Shown here in pieces: positions 1 to 7,724 of a stretch of DNA of 28,713 nt. The notes under the pieces were generated by a model. The model was not told the DNA's origin, did not search any database, and worked only from the letters and a program-made list of their open reading frames with translations. The number at the start of each line of letters is the position of its first letter. The first letter of the stretch is position 1. The translations under genes were made by a program, and so were the position numbers. This DNA is from Brevibacillus_F sp035644815 (GTDB taxonomy: Bacteria > Bacillota > Bacilli > Brevibacillales > Brevibacillaceae), in NCBI GenBank assembly GCA_035644815.1, contig DASQNU010000001.1:1-28713 (forward strand), given 5' to 3'.

Positions 1-1
1 G

Positions 2-1312
2 GAGTATCAGGTCGCTGAAAAAATTTTGCAACGGCTGGAAACGCTTTTGCAATTGGAGATTCCCAAAGACGAGATCGGCTATATTACCATGCATTTGCGC
101 GGTGCCAAGATGCGCAACGCTTACGGGGAAACCCATCTTTCTGCCAATGTCGAGCTGATGACGAAAATCAAGCAGCTAATCACCGTCATGGAGGAAAAGC
201 TGCATGTGGATTTTGCCCATGATCAATCCCTGCTGCAAGGACTGCTAACCCATATGGAGCCGGCTCTTTTTCGCATCATCCGGGAAATGCGGATCCGCAA
301 TCCGTTAGTGGAGCAGATCAAAAAAGACTACCAGGTCATTTTTGGAGCCTTGACGGAAGCGGTCCAGGAAGTCTTTCCCGAATTCAACATCCCGGAAGCG
401 GAAATCGGCTATTTGGTGATGCATTTCGGAGCGGCGATGGAACGGCAGTATTGGCAAAATGAACGCTATCGCGCCTTGATTGTCTGCTCGAGTGGTATCG
501 GCTCTTCGAAAATCTTGGCAAGCCGGATCAAGAAGGAAATCCCGGAGATTACCGCACTGCGCAATATTTCCTTATTTGAGATCAGCAATGTGCCCAACCA
601 AGAGTATGATTTGATCATTTCTACCATACCGCTTCCGAATCGCCAAGAGGACTACATCTTGGTCAGCCCGTTGTTGGGCAAGGAAGACATTCAAAAGATC
701 AAGGCCTTCCTGAAAGGGATTCAACGCAAGTTTTCCCCGCAGCGCAGAGTGGCTAAAACGGAAGCAACTGACGAAGCAGCCATCCTGCAACTGAAAGCGT
801 TACACAAGTATGTGACTCAAGCGATTGGTCTTGTCGAACAATTCCGTTGTCGCGTGATCGCAGATACAACGGCGGGACTGGAAGCGACTTTGCAAGAGAT
901 CTGCAGGGACGTGAAGCAAAGTGGAGCGATTACGGATTCAACTACGGTGGTCAAACAGCTGCTTGACCGTGAAAAGTTAGGCGGTTTGGGCATACCGGGA
1001 ACGTCGCTCGCCTTGTTTCACTGTCGCAGCGATCACATTCATGAACCGATTTTTGCGGTCTATCAGCTGCCCGATTCAATTCGCATCCGTTCCATGGAAA
1101 ACGAGTGGATCGAGATCCGAACGATTTTGCTCCTGCTCGGACCGCAAAAAATCAGCAAAGAAGGCTTGGAGCTATTAAGTGAAATCAGCTCGCTGTTTAT
1201 CGAGGAAGAGGCAATACGTTTGTTCGGTTCGGGTGAGGAAGCAGGAATGAAAGCCTATTTGGCACAAAAACTCAGAGACTATACAAGTAACAGGATTAGA
1301 GTGGAGGAATAA
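2..1312 (+). CDS. mtlR: mannitol operon transcriptional activator MtlR, C-terminal part (5' end outside window)
   Basis: This is the 3' part of a PTS-regulated activator of mannitol utilisation genes; the reading frame is open from base 2, so the N-terminal DNA-binding region and most of PRD1 lie upstream of the window. Counting from the first whole codon, the end of a PRD1 domain is seen (GYITMHLRGAK, His31), then PRD2 with two conserved histidines (LLTHMEPAL, His84; GYLVMHFGA, His141), an EIIB-Gat-like domain with its phosphorylatable cysteine (VCSSGIGSS, Cys162), and an EIIA-Mtl-like domain around GLGIPGTSLALFHC (His340). In the family, phosphorylation of these residues by PTS proteins sets activity according to mannitol and preferred sugars. 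It is followed five bases later by mtlF, which supports the mannitol assignment over other PRD activators. Confidence 0.9.
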   Translation, partial: EYQVAEKILQRLETLLQLEIPKDEIGYITMHLRGAKMRNAYGETHLSANVELMTKIKQLITVMEEKLHVDFAHDQSLLQGLLTHMEPALFRIIREMRIRNPLVEQIKKDYQVIFGALTEAVQEVFPEFNIPEAEIGYLVMHFGAAMERQYWQNERYRALIVCSSGIGSSKILASRIKKEIPEITALRNISLFEISNVPNQEYDLIISTIPLPNRQEDYILVSPLLGKEDIQKIKAFLKGIQRKFSPQRRVAKTEATDEAAILQLKALHKYVTQAIGLVEQFRCRVIADTTAGLEATLQEICRDVKQSGAITDSTTVVKQLLDREKLGGLGIPGTSLALFHCRSDHIHEPIFAVYQLPDSIRIRSMENEWIEIRTILLLLGPQKISKEGLELLSEISSLFIEEEAIRLFGSGEEAGMKAYLAQKLRDYTSNRIRVEE

Positions 1313-1317
1313 AAACC

Positions 1318-1755
1318 ATGGCACAAAACATACTGTCAAGCGATAAAATCGTACTGAATGCTTTTGTAGAGAATAAAAAGGAAGCCATCGAGCTGGCCGG
1401 CAAGCTGCTGGTAGACGCTGGCCATGTAGCCGCTGAATATGTGGGCAAAATGCTGGAGCGTGAGGAGCTGTTAACGACCTATCTGGGAAATGGAGTAGCG
1501 ATTCCACATGGCACGAATGAATCTAAGCAATGGATTAAGTCAACAGGCATCTCCATTGTACAGGTGCCGAAGGGCGTTGACTTTGGTGACGGGAACACTG
1601 CTTATGTGCTGATCGGGATTGCAGGCGTTGGCGATGAACATCTGGAGATTCTGTCCAATATCGCAGTCGTCTGTTCTGAGGAGGAAAATGTAAAAAGGCT
1701 AGTACAAGCGACCTCGAAAGAGCAGATCATCGCGATACTGGAAGAGGGGGAATAG
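1318..1755 (+). CDS. mtlF: PTS mannitol-specific EIIA component
   Basis: This 145-residue cytoplasmic phosphocarrier takes phosphate from HPr and passes it to the mannitol EIIB/EIIC permease. The EIIA-Mtl/Ntr fold is recognisable over the whole length, with the active-site motif GVAIPHGT placing the phosphorylated histidine at residue 64. The ATG start has a GGAGG site about nine bases upstream, in the end of mtlR. It sits between mtlR and mtlD with only a few bases on either side, so the three genes are almost certainly co-transcribed. The permease gene mtlA is not visible and may lie upstream of the window. Confidence 0.93.
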   Translation: MAQNILSSDKIVLNAFVENKKEAIELAGKLLVDAGHVAAEYVGKMLEREELLTTYLGNGVAIPHGTNESKQWIKSTGISIVQVPKGVDFGDGNTAYVLIGIAGVGDEHLEILSNIAVVCSEEENVKRLVQATSKEQIIAILEEGE

Positions 1756-1757
1756 TC

Positions 1758-2921
1758 ATGCGCGCCATTCATTTTGGAGCAGGGAATATTGGCAGAGGCT
1801 TCATCGGCCAGTTATTGCAGCAAGCCGGGTATGAGGTGATCTTTGTCGATGTGAATAAAGAGCTGGTGGATGAGATCAACCGCAGACAGGAATATACCAT
1901 TCGTCTCGCGGATGAAGGGGACAACAGCTTGCACGTGACAGGAGTCCGGGCGATTCATGGGCAAAAGGAAGAGGAAGTAGCCAAAGCCATCAGTCAGGCG
2001 GATTTGGTCACGACTGCTGTGGGGCCAACCATTTTGCCTTATATTTCACCGGTGATCGCTAAGGGCGTTTCGCTGCGTTTGCAAGAAAATCAGACGCCGC
2101 TTAATGTGATCGCTTGCGAAAATATGATTGGCGGCAGCACAAAATTGAAGTCGCTCGTCTATGAGTCTTTGCAAGGACCCGACCGGGAAGCCGCTGAGCA
2201 GTTGATTGGCTTTCCAGACGCGGCGGTCGACCGTATCGTACCGCTGCAAAAGCACGATGACAAGCTGCTGGTGACCGTAGAGCCCTTTTACGAATGGGTG
2301 GTGAACCGTGCCCAAGTGAAGGGACCGGTACCAAAAATCGAAGGGGCTACCTTTGTTGATGATTTGAATCCGTACATTGAGCGAAAGCTGTTTACAGTAA
2401 ACACGGGGCACGCCATCATTGCTTATCTCGGCTATTACTTCGGGATTCCTACAGTCGATCAGGCGATGCGTAATGACTACATCTACGAGATGGTAAAAGG
2501 AGCGCTCGGCGAATCCGGCGCTTTGCTAGTCACCAAGCATGGTTTCGATCGCGCCGAACATGATCGATATATTCAAAAAATCCTGAGCCGCTTTCAAAAT
2601 CCGTATATTTCGGATGACGTGATCCGTGTGGGCCGTTCTCCGCTGCGCAAGCTGTCACCGGAAGACCGCTTGGTAGGACCAGCCAGCCAGGCGCTGCAAT
2701 ACGGAATCGAACCGGTTCACTTGGCAACAGGCATTGCCGCAGCGCTTCACTTTGACTATGCAGATGACCAGGAGGCACAGGAGCTCCAATCCGGCCTCCA
2801 AAGGGACGGGGTCGAGAAAACGATTACGAAGGTAACTGGCCTTACTGTAAGCTCGCCTCTCTTCACCATGATCCTGCAGCAAATGGAAGTGCTGGAGAAA
2901 AAGCAGAAGGAACAGAAATAG
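1758..2921 (+). CDS. mtlD: mannitol-1-phosphate 5-dehydrogenase
   Basis: This 387-residue enzyme oxidises mannitol 1-phosphate, delivered by the PTS, to fructose 6-phosphate with NAD. The N-terminal Rossmann motif is clear (HFGAGNIGRGF, residues 5-15), and the long-chain polyol dehydrogenase motif ERKLFTVNTGHA lies in the middle of the protein. Length matches the family (about 380-390 residues). The ATG starts two bases after the mtlF stop, and a GGGG-rich ribosome site lies inside the mtlF end (GAAGAGGGGG). A perfect 12-bp hairpin with a T run follows, closing the operon. Confidence 0.95.
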   Translation: MRAIHFGAGNIGRGFIGQLLQQAGYEVIFVDVNKELVDEINRRQEYTIRLADEGDNSLHVTGVRAIHGQKEEEVAKAISQADLVTTAVGPTILPYISPVIAKGVSLRLQENQTPLNVIACENMIGGSTKLKSLVYESLQGPDREAAEQLIGFPDAAVDRIVPLQKHDDKLLVTVEPFYEWVVNRAQVKGPVPKIEGATFVDDLNPYIERKLFTVNTGHAIIAYLGYYFGIPTVDQAMRNDYIYEMVKGALGESGALLVTKHGFDRAEHDRYIQKILSRFQNPYISDDVIRVGRSPLRKLSPEDRLVGPASQALQYGIEPVHLATGIAAALHFDYADDQEAQELQSGLQRDGVEKTITKVTGLTVSSPLFTMILQQMEVLEKKQKEQK

Positions 2922-2933
2922 GGAAGAAAAGAG

Positions 2934-2972
2934 AAAAGATCATCCTTCCGAATAGAATGGATGATCTTTTTT
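2934..2972 (+). terminator. intrinsic terminator after mtlD
   Basis: A perfect 12-bp inverted repeat (AAAAGATCATCC / GGATGATCTTTT, loop of 13) is followed by Ts. The left arm is A-rich on the other side, so it could also stop minus-strand transcription coming from the gene ending at 3007. Confidence 0.9.
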
Positions 2973-3006
2973 GGTATTTCCTGCATGATAAGGCCAGGAG
3001 GATGAT

Positions 3007-3573
3007 TCACGGCGCCCACAACCGTTCCACGGATAGTAACTGCTGGTCCTCAAACGTCAGCTTATAAATATCGGGCATAGTCGTGGTTCGCCAGAAATGA
3101 AAATCAAATCGAGGATCGAAGGCACCCATCATCAATGTCATCATACTTCCATGAATGCCAATGGCGATCCGCTTTCCGGCAAATTCCTCCAGAACTCGGA
3201 CCAAGGCTGCCACGCCACGTTGCGTTGCTTCGCGATTCGCCTCACCGCCAGGGTGGGCAAAGTCTGGGTCGGCAAAGGTAGCTTGCAAAGCTCCTGCGAA
3301 ATCGTCAAAAACAATATCACTAGAAGCCAGCTTTCTTTCTCGAAAATCGTGCTCGATCTGGATGGTCACACCCAGCGATTCGGCTAGGGGTTGAACGGTC
3401 TGAATGGCCCTTTGGTAGGAGCTGGAAAAGACTACATCGATACATTCCGATTGCAAAATTTGGCTTACTCGCTTGGCATCATTCTGTCCTTTTTCAGAAA
3501 GGCCACGTGTCTCTTCCTCTCCTGACACAAAAGGAGATTCGGCATGTCGTATCAAATAAATCCAGCTTTTCAT
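3007..3573 (-). CDS. histidine phosphatase (phosphoglycerate mutase-like) family protein
   Basis: This 188-residue cytoplasmic protein belongs to the histidine phosphatase superfamily. The phosphoacceptor motif IRHAE gives Arg9 and His10; a second conserved arginine lies in SSYQRAIQT (Arg55), and the second catalytic histidine is in GIHGSM (His141). Members remove phosphate from sugars, nucleotides or cofactors, and the substrate cannot be read from this sequence; residues do not point firmly to a glycolytic mutase. The gene lies 22 bases after the DUF4260 gene on the same strand, so the two probably share the promoter at 3976-4004. Confidence 0.85.
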   Translation of the reverse strand: MKSWIYLIRHAESPFVSGEEETRGLSEKGQNDAKRVSQILQSECIDVVFSSSYQRAIQTVQPLAESLGVTIQIEHDFRERKLASSDIVFDDFAGALQATFADPDFAHPGGEANREATQRGVAALVRVLEEFAGKRIAIGIHGSMMTLMMGAFDPRFDFHFWRTTTMPDIYKLTFEDQQLLSVERLWAP

Positions 3574-3595
3574 CCAATCACCTCAAATCCATCCG

Positions 3596-3949
3596 TTAGC
3601 ATTTTTGCAAGTGGGTATCCGTAAAAGCCGTAGCATACTTCAAGCCGTACCCAAGCATGCGATCCATTCCGATATGAGCGAACCAGATGATACTGATTGC
3701 TGTACAAATAGGGGCTTGGAAGGAGTGCCCGATCACCAGCAGGAGAAGCGGAAGGGAGTAGGTATGAAAAAGATTGTACATAATAGCACCGATGCGTTTA
3801 TTGACAGCATAGCCCAGCATCGAAAGATCGGGCGCAAGAAGGAGGACGATGAATAAAACCCAACTCAAATCCAGAGACCAATAAAAATAAAGACTCACGA
3901 TCAAAACAAAAAAACCTTCCACATGCAAAAGGACCTTTGGCATCTGCAT
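3596..3949 (-). CDS. DUF4260 family membrane protein
   Basis: This predicted integral membrane protein of 117 residues has about four hydrophobic helices. The C-terminal region WFAHIGMDRMLGYGLKY is the hallmark of DUF4260 proteins, whose function is unknown. A GTG six bases further upstream is possible, but it would lie directly against the AGGAGGT ribosome site (about 3957-3963); the ATG at 3949 has normal spacing. The gene is first in a likely two-gene unit with the histidine phosphatase. Confidence 0.8.
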   Translation of the reverse strand: MQMPKVLLHVEGFFVLIVSLYFYWSLDLSWVLFIVLLLAPDLSMLGYAVNKRIGAIMYNLFHTYSLPLLLLVIGHSFQAPICTAISIIWFAHIGMDRMLGYGLKYATAFTDTHLQKC

Positions 3950-3975
3950 CGACACACCTCCTGTAAAATATGCAA

Positions 3976-4004
3976 ATTATACCACTTAAGCAGAAATGTT
4001 TGAA
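3976..4004 (-). promoter_or_regulatory. probable sigma-A promoter of the DUF4260-histidine phosphatase unit
   Basis: Read on the minus strand: TTCAAA, 17-base spacer, perfect TATAAT, ending 27 bases before the ATG at 3949. Confidence 0.6.
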
Positions 4005-4024
4005 GATTCTATCGTCTGGCAATC

Positions 4025-4050
4025 AAAAAAAGCCCCCGTCAACGGAGGGC
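4025..4050 (-). terminator. intrinsic terminator after the yozQ-like gene
   Basis: On the minus strand a GC-rich hairpin (GCCCTCCGTT/GACGGGGGC, one mismatch region) is followed by seven Ts, directly downstream of the stop codon at 4059. Confidence 0.85.
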
Positions 4051-4058
4051 AGGAATCG

Positions 4059-4313
4059 TTATTCGGATTTCGTTGCTTGGGAAAACATCCCTTCATATCC
4101 AGTACGGGGAATGTCCACGTTTTGCTTCCCCTCATACTCATCGATCTTCCCATCATTGGTGCCTTCCATATAGTCGTCACTCACTTGCTCGTGAGTAACG
4201 GCCAACCCTTGTTCGACCTCCTGGTTGCTTTTGTAATCAGAAGGGGAGTAAGAGTGGTCAGCGACAACATCAGCAGCATTTTGCAAGTCCTTATTGTCTG
4301 GATATTGCTTCAT
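4059..4313 (-). CDS. yozQ: YozQ-like DUF4025 family protein
   Basis: This is a small, very acidic and hydrophilic 84-residue protein. The segment GLAVTHEQVSDDYMEGT (from about residue 36) matches the core of the DUF4025 family, to which Bacillus subtilis YozQ belongs; function is unknown. There is no signal peptide or membrane helix. A strong AGGAGGT site precedes the ATG by four to five bases. It follows the DUF2512 gene by 33 bases with no terminator between, so the two may be co-transcribed. A second, shorter DUF4025 protein is encoded at 22653-22823. Confidence 0.8.
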   Translation of the reverse strand: MKQYPDNKDLQNAADVVADHSYSPSDYKSNQEVEQGLAVTHEQVSDDYMEGTNDGKIDEYEGKQNVDIPRTGYEGMFSQATKSE

Positions 4314-4346
4314 GCGGACCTCCTATTCCTATATGAAGTCATGGCA

Positions 4347-4691
4347 CTACGAGCTAGCTTGACGTCCATCTCGAAATCCGAGATAACGATGATACACAAA
4401 CTCGGCCACACCTAATGCTGCAACGGTAATCAACAGCTCTCTCCAGCTCAAGTTCCAATCGAGCATAGCGGCCACGGCCCACAGGTAAACGGCAGCCAAG
4501 ACAGCATCACTGATTGTGGCGATGACATTATTGGTTGCCCGCAAAATCATCTGATCACCAATTAAATATGCGATCACGGTTAGGCCGAGCGCTGTCATGA
4601 GAATTGAAAAGATGGTTCCCTCTGTAAACCACATAAGAAAAGGGACTAAGATAATCCCATCCAATACAAGTTTGACCAAGAAACGTCCCAT
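4347..4691 (-). CDS. DUF2512 (YndM-like) integral membrane protein
   Basis: This 114-residue protein consists almost entirely of four hydrophobic helices (about residues 8-24, 27-45, 57-77 and 84-103). The pattern, with GDQMILRATNNVIATISDA between helices two and three, fits the DUF2512 family of bacilli, which includes YndM; role unknown. A GGAGCTGA-type ribosome site precedes the ATG. About 165 bases separate it from the terminator of the upstream DUF3231 gene, leaving room for its own promoter. Confidence 0.78.
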   Translation of the reverse strand: MGRFLVKLVLDGIILVPFLMWFTEGTIFSILMTALGLTVIAYLIGDQMILRATNNVIATISDAVLAAVYLWAVAAMLDWNLSWRELLITVAALGVAEFVYHRYLGFRDGRQASS

Positions 4692-4855
4692 TCACGTCAG
4701 CTCCTTTCGAACTTTCCTTTCCTTGATAGCATCGCTCTTCAGCTTGTTTTGTTGCTTACTGTTAGCCTGTCCGAAATCAGCGAAACCATGATAAAAAGTT
4801 CGACAAGGAAAAAATTCCCCATATAGGTACGTCTCAAGTAACGATACATACAAGC

Positions 4856-4885
4856 AAAAACAGCCGCTGGAGGTAACAGCGGCTG
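4856..4885 (-). terminator. intrinsic terminator after the DUF3231 gene
   Basis: A perfect 9-bp stem (CAGCCGCTG/CAGCGGCTG, loop of 7) is followed on the minus strand by five Ts, just past the stop at 4898. Confidence 0.9.
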
Positions 4886-4897
4886 TAGTTCATTTCT

Positions 4898-5416
4898 CTA
4901 TACAGGTGAAAGCTCAGGCCTTTCGACGTGGAGCGGAGGAGGTACAAGCCATCCCTTCTCTTTATTAAGGCGGAGCACACGCAGGCCATACGTTCCTTTT
5001 TTGTTGTGAAGCTTGGTAAACTCGGCATGAACATCTTCGCGAACAGCTTGCCCGATCACCTGACTGCATGCAGCAAGGCCGACCGCAATATCGGCAGCGA
5101 TCGTTGCAGCGATTTCCGGATCTTGAATGCGTGCCCCTGCCGGTATGCTTTCCAAGGAGGCTTTTGGGCGATCAGGAGGAGCTGGAGGGAGAGCGATGCC
5201 ACTTGCTTTTAACATTTCCTCGACTTCCGGGAGCTCTCTCTTCATGTCCGTTAGCATATCTTGGATGAGATCGCGCAGATCCTTGTCACCCGCATGGTTT
5301 AGCAATGTTTGATAGCCGGCATACAACGCTTTTGTTTTCTGAGCGTAGCTCCATACGCCCATTACTTCACCATAGTGCAAAGGTTCGTTTTTGGGATTTC
5401 CACTCAATATGCCCAT
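4898..5416 (-). CDS. DUF3231 family protein (single-repeat form)
   Basis: This soluble 172-residue protein is predicted to be mostly helical. The opening GILSGNPKNEPLHYGEV, the middle IPAGARIQDPEIA and the block ACSQVIGQAVREDVHAEF are typical of DUF3231 proteins of bacilli, which are related to ferritin-like/CotF-like helical bundles. Many family members carry two copies in about 330 residues; this one has a single copy. An upstream in-frame ATG at 5467 exists, but a GGAGGG site sits five bases before the ATG at 5416, which is preferred. A link to spores or coats is inferred from the family only. Confidence 0.8.
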   Translation of the reverse strand: MGILSGNPKNEPLHYGEVMGVWSYAQKTKALYAGYQTLLNHAGDKDLRDLIQDMLTDMKRELPEVEEMLKASGIALPPAPPDRPKASLESIPAGARIQDPEIAATIAADIAVGLAACSQVIGQAVREDVHAEFTKLHNKKGTYGLRVLRLNKEKGWLVPPPLHVERPELSPV

Positions 5417-5483
5417 AGTACCCTCCAGTGTAACGTAAAATTTATTTACGCTAAGTAGAATGACCAAAGTGGAGGAGATTACG

Positions 5484-5585
5484 ATGGTAAATCATGCCCT
5501 TCGACCAAATGGGCGAAAGGAAATAGCTAATCAGAAGTGGAAGCGGGAAGCACATGTCCATCTTTATCGATGCGTATATCCGTAG
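5484..5585 (+). CDS. possible 33-residue small protein antisense to the 3' end of the capA-like gene
   Basis: A textbook ribosome site (GTGGAGGAG, six bases before ATG) lies in otherwise empty intergenic DNA and is followed by a short basic frame that ends at TAG 5583-5585. The second half overlaps the end of the capA-like gene on the other strand. I do not recognise the peptide; the only evidence is the ribosome site and spacing, so it may be chance. Confidence 0.22.
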   Translation: MVNHALRPNGRKEIANQKWKREAHVHLYRCVYP

Positions 5586-6678
5586 AGAGGGATTCCATTC
5601 GTTTACGCAAGATTGTTCCTTTTTCCTCGTCCATAGGAACCGCCTGCCCAAGCTCAGCGTGGTAAGGGAACATTTGCAGCTCGCATCCCTTCTCTTTCCC
5701 GCATGTAGCGCGCAGAATCATGGTTTCCCAGGTTTTTGCCGTCTGGGAGCGAGTAAAGATAAAATTCCCCAAGCTATATGCGATCCATTTCCCTTTATAC
5801 TGTTCAAAGCCTTGTAATACATGAGGATGCCCACCCACGACCAAGTCCGCGCCGGCATCGATATACGTACGGGCAAGCTGATGTTGGTGATCAACTGGCA
5901 GATCCGTTTTTTCTTTTCCCCAATGGGCGATGACCACGACGAGATCGGCTTTTTCTTTGGCATGGCCAATCGCTTCGACAGCGAGTGTAGGATCATAGGT
6001 AGCGGCCACACCCGGTTTTCCTTTTCCGGCATACCAGCTGACCTCAGGAATAACCCGGCTGAAGCCCAAAAAGGCGATCCGCATGCCGTTTCGCTCGATG
6101 AACGTGGGGGCATAGGCCTGCTCTTGATCAAGCCCAGCTCCGACATAAGCGATTGTCTGCTCACCCAAATATTGAAAGGTATCCAGCAAGCCTTCTTCCC
6201 CTTGGTCCATAGAATGGTTGTTCGCCAGATTGACCAGATCAATTCCGGCGGCTTTCAAAGCCGGGATGGCTTCCGGTGGAGATTTATACACATATTCCTT
6301 GTCGTCAGCAGGTGTACCGCGTCTAGTAACCGGTGTCTCCAGATTCGCGATGGTATAATCGTCCTGCTGAAAGATCGTTGCGACGTGCGCAAAGGGATAG
6401 TCAAAGCCCTTTTGCTGCAGCAGCGTTTCGACACGGCCGGTCATCATGATGTCCCCGACAAAGTTGAGTGTGACACTGGGAAGAGGGGCTTCTTGGCTTT
6501 CTTCCCTTGGGGCATAAGAGGTGTGGCCACTCTCATCCGGCTGGTTTCCTTGTGTCAGCATATAGGTTCCGGCAAGCACTGCAGTGAGCAAGATGCCTAT
6601 CAAGAGCAGGCGGTTACGGTAGCGATGAAAGGTGTTCTGGCGTTGAACAGCCCAACGTTCTTTTCTTGAAGGATACAT
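5527..6678 (-). CDS. CapA family membrane-anchored protein (poly-gamma-glutamate capsule CapA-like, metallophosphatase fold)
   Basis: This 383-residue protein has a basic N-terminus and one membrane helix (about residues 23-42), with the rest predicted outside the cell. The PGA_cap calcineurin-like fold is marked by NFVGDIMMTGR, NLETPVT, LVNLANNHSMDQGEEG, VVIAHWGKE and GGHPHVLQ, which supply the usual metal-ligand Asp, Asn and His residues. CapA/PgsA takes part in making or exporting poly-gamma-glutamate, but many homologues stand alone without capBC, as here, and may do another surface job. The start has a CGGAGTGA site five bases upstream. A gamma-glutamyltransferase gene about 1 kb away is a suggestive neighbour, but it is on the other strand. 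Confidence 0.85.
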   Translation of the reverse strand: MYPSRKERWAVQRQNTFHRYRNRLLLIGILLTAVLAGTYMLTQGNQPDESGHTSYAPREESQEAPLPSVTLNFVGDIMMTGRVETLLQQKGFDYPFAHVATIFQQDDYTIANLETPVTRRGTPADDKEYVYKSPPEAIPALKAAGIDLVNLANNHSMDQGEEGLLDTFQYLGEQTIAYVGAGLDQEQAYAPTFIERNGMRIAFLGFSRVIPEVSWYAGKGKPGVAATYDPTLAVEAIGHAKEKADLVVVIAHWGKEKTDLPVDHQHQLARTYIDAGADLVVGGHPHVLQGFEQYKGKWIAYSLGNFIFTRSQTAKTWETMILRATCGKEKGCELQMFPYHAELGQAVPMDEEKGTILRKRMESLSTDIRIDKDGHVLPASTSD

Positions 6679-6775
6679 GGTTCACTCCGTTTTCCAGACA
6701 TAAAAAATCTCTGTAATAGTAGACTGATAAAGCTGTTAAAAAGTTACAACATTCGCTACATTCCGAAGACTTGTA

Positions 6776-6804
6776 TTGTCATTTGCTGGTGAGACGGCTA
6801 GAAT
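6776..6804 (+). promoter_or_regulatory. probable sigma-A promoter
   Basis: TTGTCA (one mismatch to consensus), exact 17-base spacer, TAGAAT (one mismatch), 35 bases before the ATG at 6840. Confidence 0.75.
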
Positions 6805-6839
6805 GTTAGCAGTTAATGGAACAAAGGGAGGAAACGAGG

Positions 6840-7175
6840 ATGAGCCTGTTTGCGAATACTCCAAAACCGCCATACTACGCGGTTATTTTCACCAGCTTGA
6901 AAAAAGATGATACGAATGGATATGCAGAGATGGCTGATCGCATGTCTGCCTTAGTCGCCACCCAGCCGGGCTTTTTAGGCGCTGAAAGTGTAAGAGACGG
7001 AGCGGGGTTTGGAGTGACCATCTCCTATTGGGAATCGCTGGCGGCCATCCGCAATTGGAAGCAGAATGAAGAGCATCTGGTGGCACAAGACAAAGGGAAA
7101 ATGGATTGGTATCAACAATATGTGACAAGGGTGTGTAAGGTAGAAAGAGCATATTCGTTACATGATCTTGGGTAA
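6840..7175 (+). CDS. antibiotic biosynthesis monooxygenase (ABM) fold protein
   Basis: This small cytoplasmic protein of 111 residues has the dimeric alpha/beta-barrel fold. The signature is the segment ALVATQPGFLGAESVRDG followed by ISYWESLAAIRNWKQN and EHL, as in YqjZ/ABM-family proteins; these act as monooxygenases or are of unknown activity, and no substrate can be assigned. An in-frame ATG at 6816 lies upstream, but the AGGGAGGAAACGAGG site directly before 6840 decides the start. It has its own promoter and appears monocistronic. Confidence 0.82.
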   Translation: MSLFANTPKPPYYAVIFTSLKKDDTNGYAEMADRMSALVATQPGFLGAESVRDGAGFGVTISYWESLAAIRNWKQNEEHLVAQDKGKMDWYQQYVTRVCKVERAYSLHDLG

Positions 7176-7185
7176 ACGTGCTTGA

Positions 7186-7283
7186 GTGAAAAAGAAACAT
7201 TTGCCACTAACTATATGGGGGACCGTCGCTGCTATTGGCTTCTCCTATGCGCTTTTTACCGTTTCTGTCATGGTCATTGCACG
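7186..7283 (+). pseudogene. orphan N-terminal fragment resembling the start of a membrane protein
   Basis: From a GTG at 7186 the frame gives a basic start (MKKKHLP) and one strong hydrophobic helix (TIWGTVAAIGFSYALFTVSV). Beyond about 7275 the frame runs antisense into the 3' end of the HIT pseudogene and loses any sense. This looks like the first 30 or so residues of a membrane protein cut off at a deletion junction, but it could be chance; no family is recognised and the ribosome site is weak. Confidence 0.28.
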
Positions 7284-7609
7284 GGGGTCCCGAGATAACG
7301 CGGCACGAGTTGTATGTACAGGTGGGCAACCGAATGCCGAGCACAAACGAGTAGAGGTGTTCCACGTTTCCAAGTGCTTTCAATGACTTACTGATCTTCA
7401 AGATGGCTACTCCGATAGATGCAGCCTCTTCTTCCGTCATATCTGGGAGCCCCGGTGCATGGCGTTTGAGTTCTATCATCATATAACCCAAGTAGATTGT
7501 TGACTCTCCAGATGGAATGGCAGCGTGATAGACAGCCAAATAGTACATTCATGGTCGTCTTGGCCAAAAGTAGGAGAATAATAGTATGGACAAGAGAGGA
7601 TGTTAACAA
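7274..7609 (-). pseudogene. frameshifted HIT-family protein pseudogene
   Basis: On the minus strand the segment from about 7548 to 7340 reads YHAAIPSGESTIYLGYM, ELKRHAPGLPDMTEEEAA and LGNVEHLYSFVLG, as in HIT-domain (histidine triad nucleotide-binding) proteins. The frame then fails, but shifting by one base restores HSVAHLYIQLVPRYLGTP, the expected HIT motif region, ending in TGA at 7274-7276. At the 5' side a stop (TGA) sits directly before the first usable ATG at 7548, and another frame there carries a fragment (CPYYYSPTFGQDDHE) that could be the true N-terminus. At least two frame breaks plus a degenerate triad (H-L-Y-I-Q) make a functional product unlikely. Confidence 0.62.
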
Positions 7610-7663
7610 ATGGGTTCGCTATATCGCTCTTTTGTCCCAGGAAAGAATCCTCCATGAGCCACG

Positions 7664-7693
7664 TTGACCGGTTTAAAAATTCGGAATTATAAT
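7664..7693 (+). promoter_or_regulatory. strong sigma-A promoter of ggt
   Basis: TTGACC, 18-base spacer, perfect TATAAT; an AGGAGGG ribosome site (7713-7719) and the TTG start at 7725 follow. Confidence 0.8.
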
Positions 7694-7724
7694 AATTTAC
7701 AAAATACATAAGAGGAGGGATATT

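Noticed and set aside
5821..6669. Plus-strand open frame of 282 codons
   Set aside because: Antisense to the well-supported capA-like gene; no ribosome site and no recognisable family.
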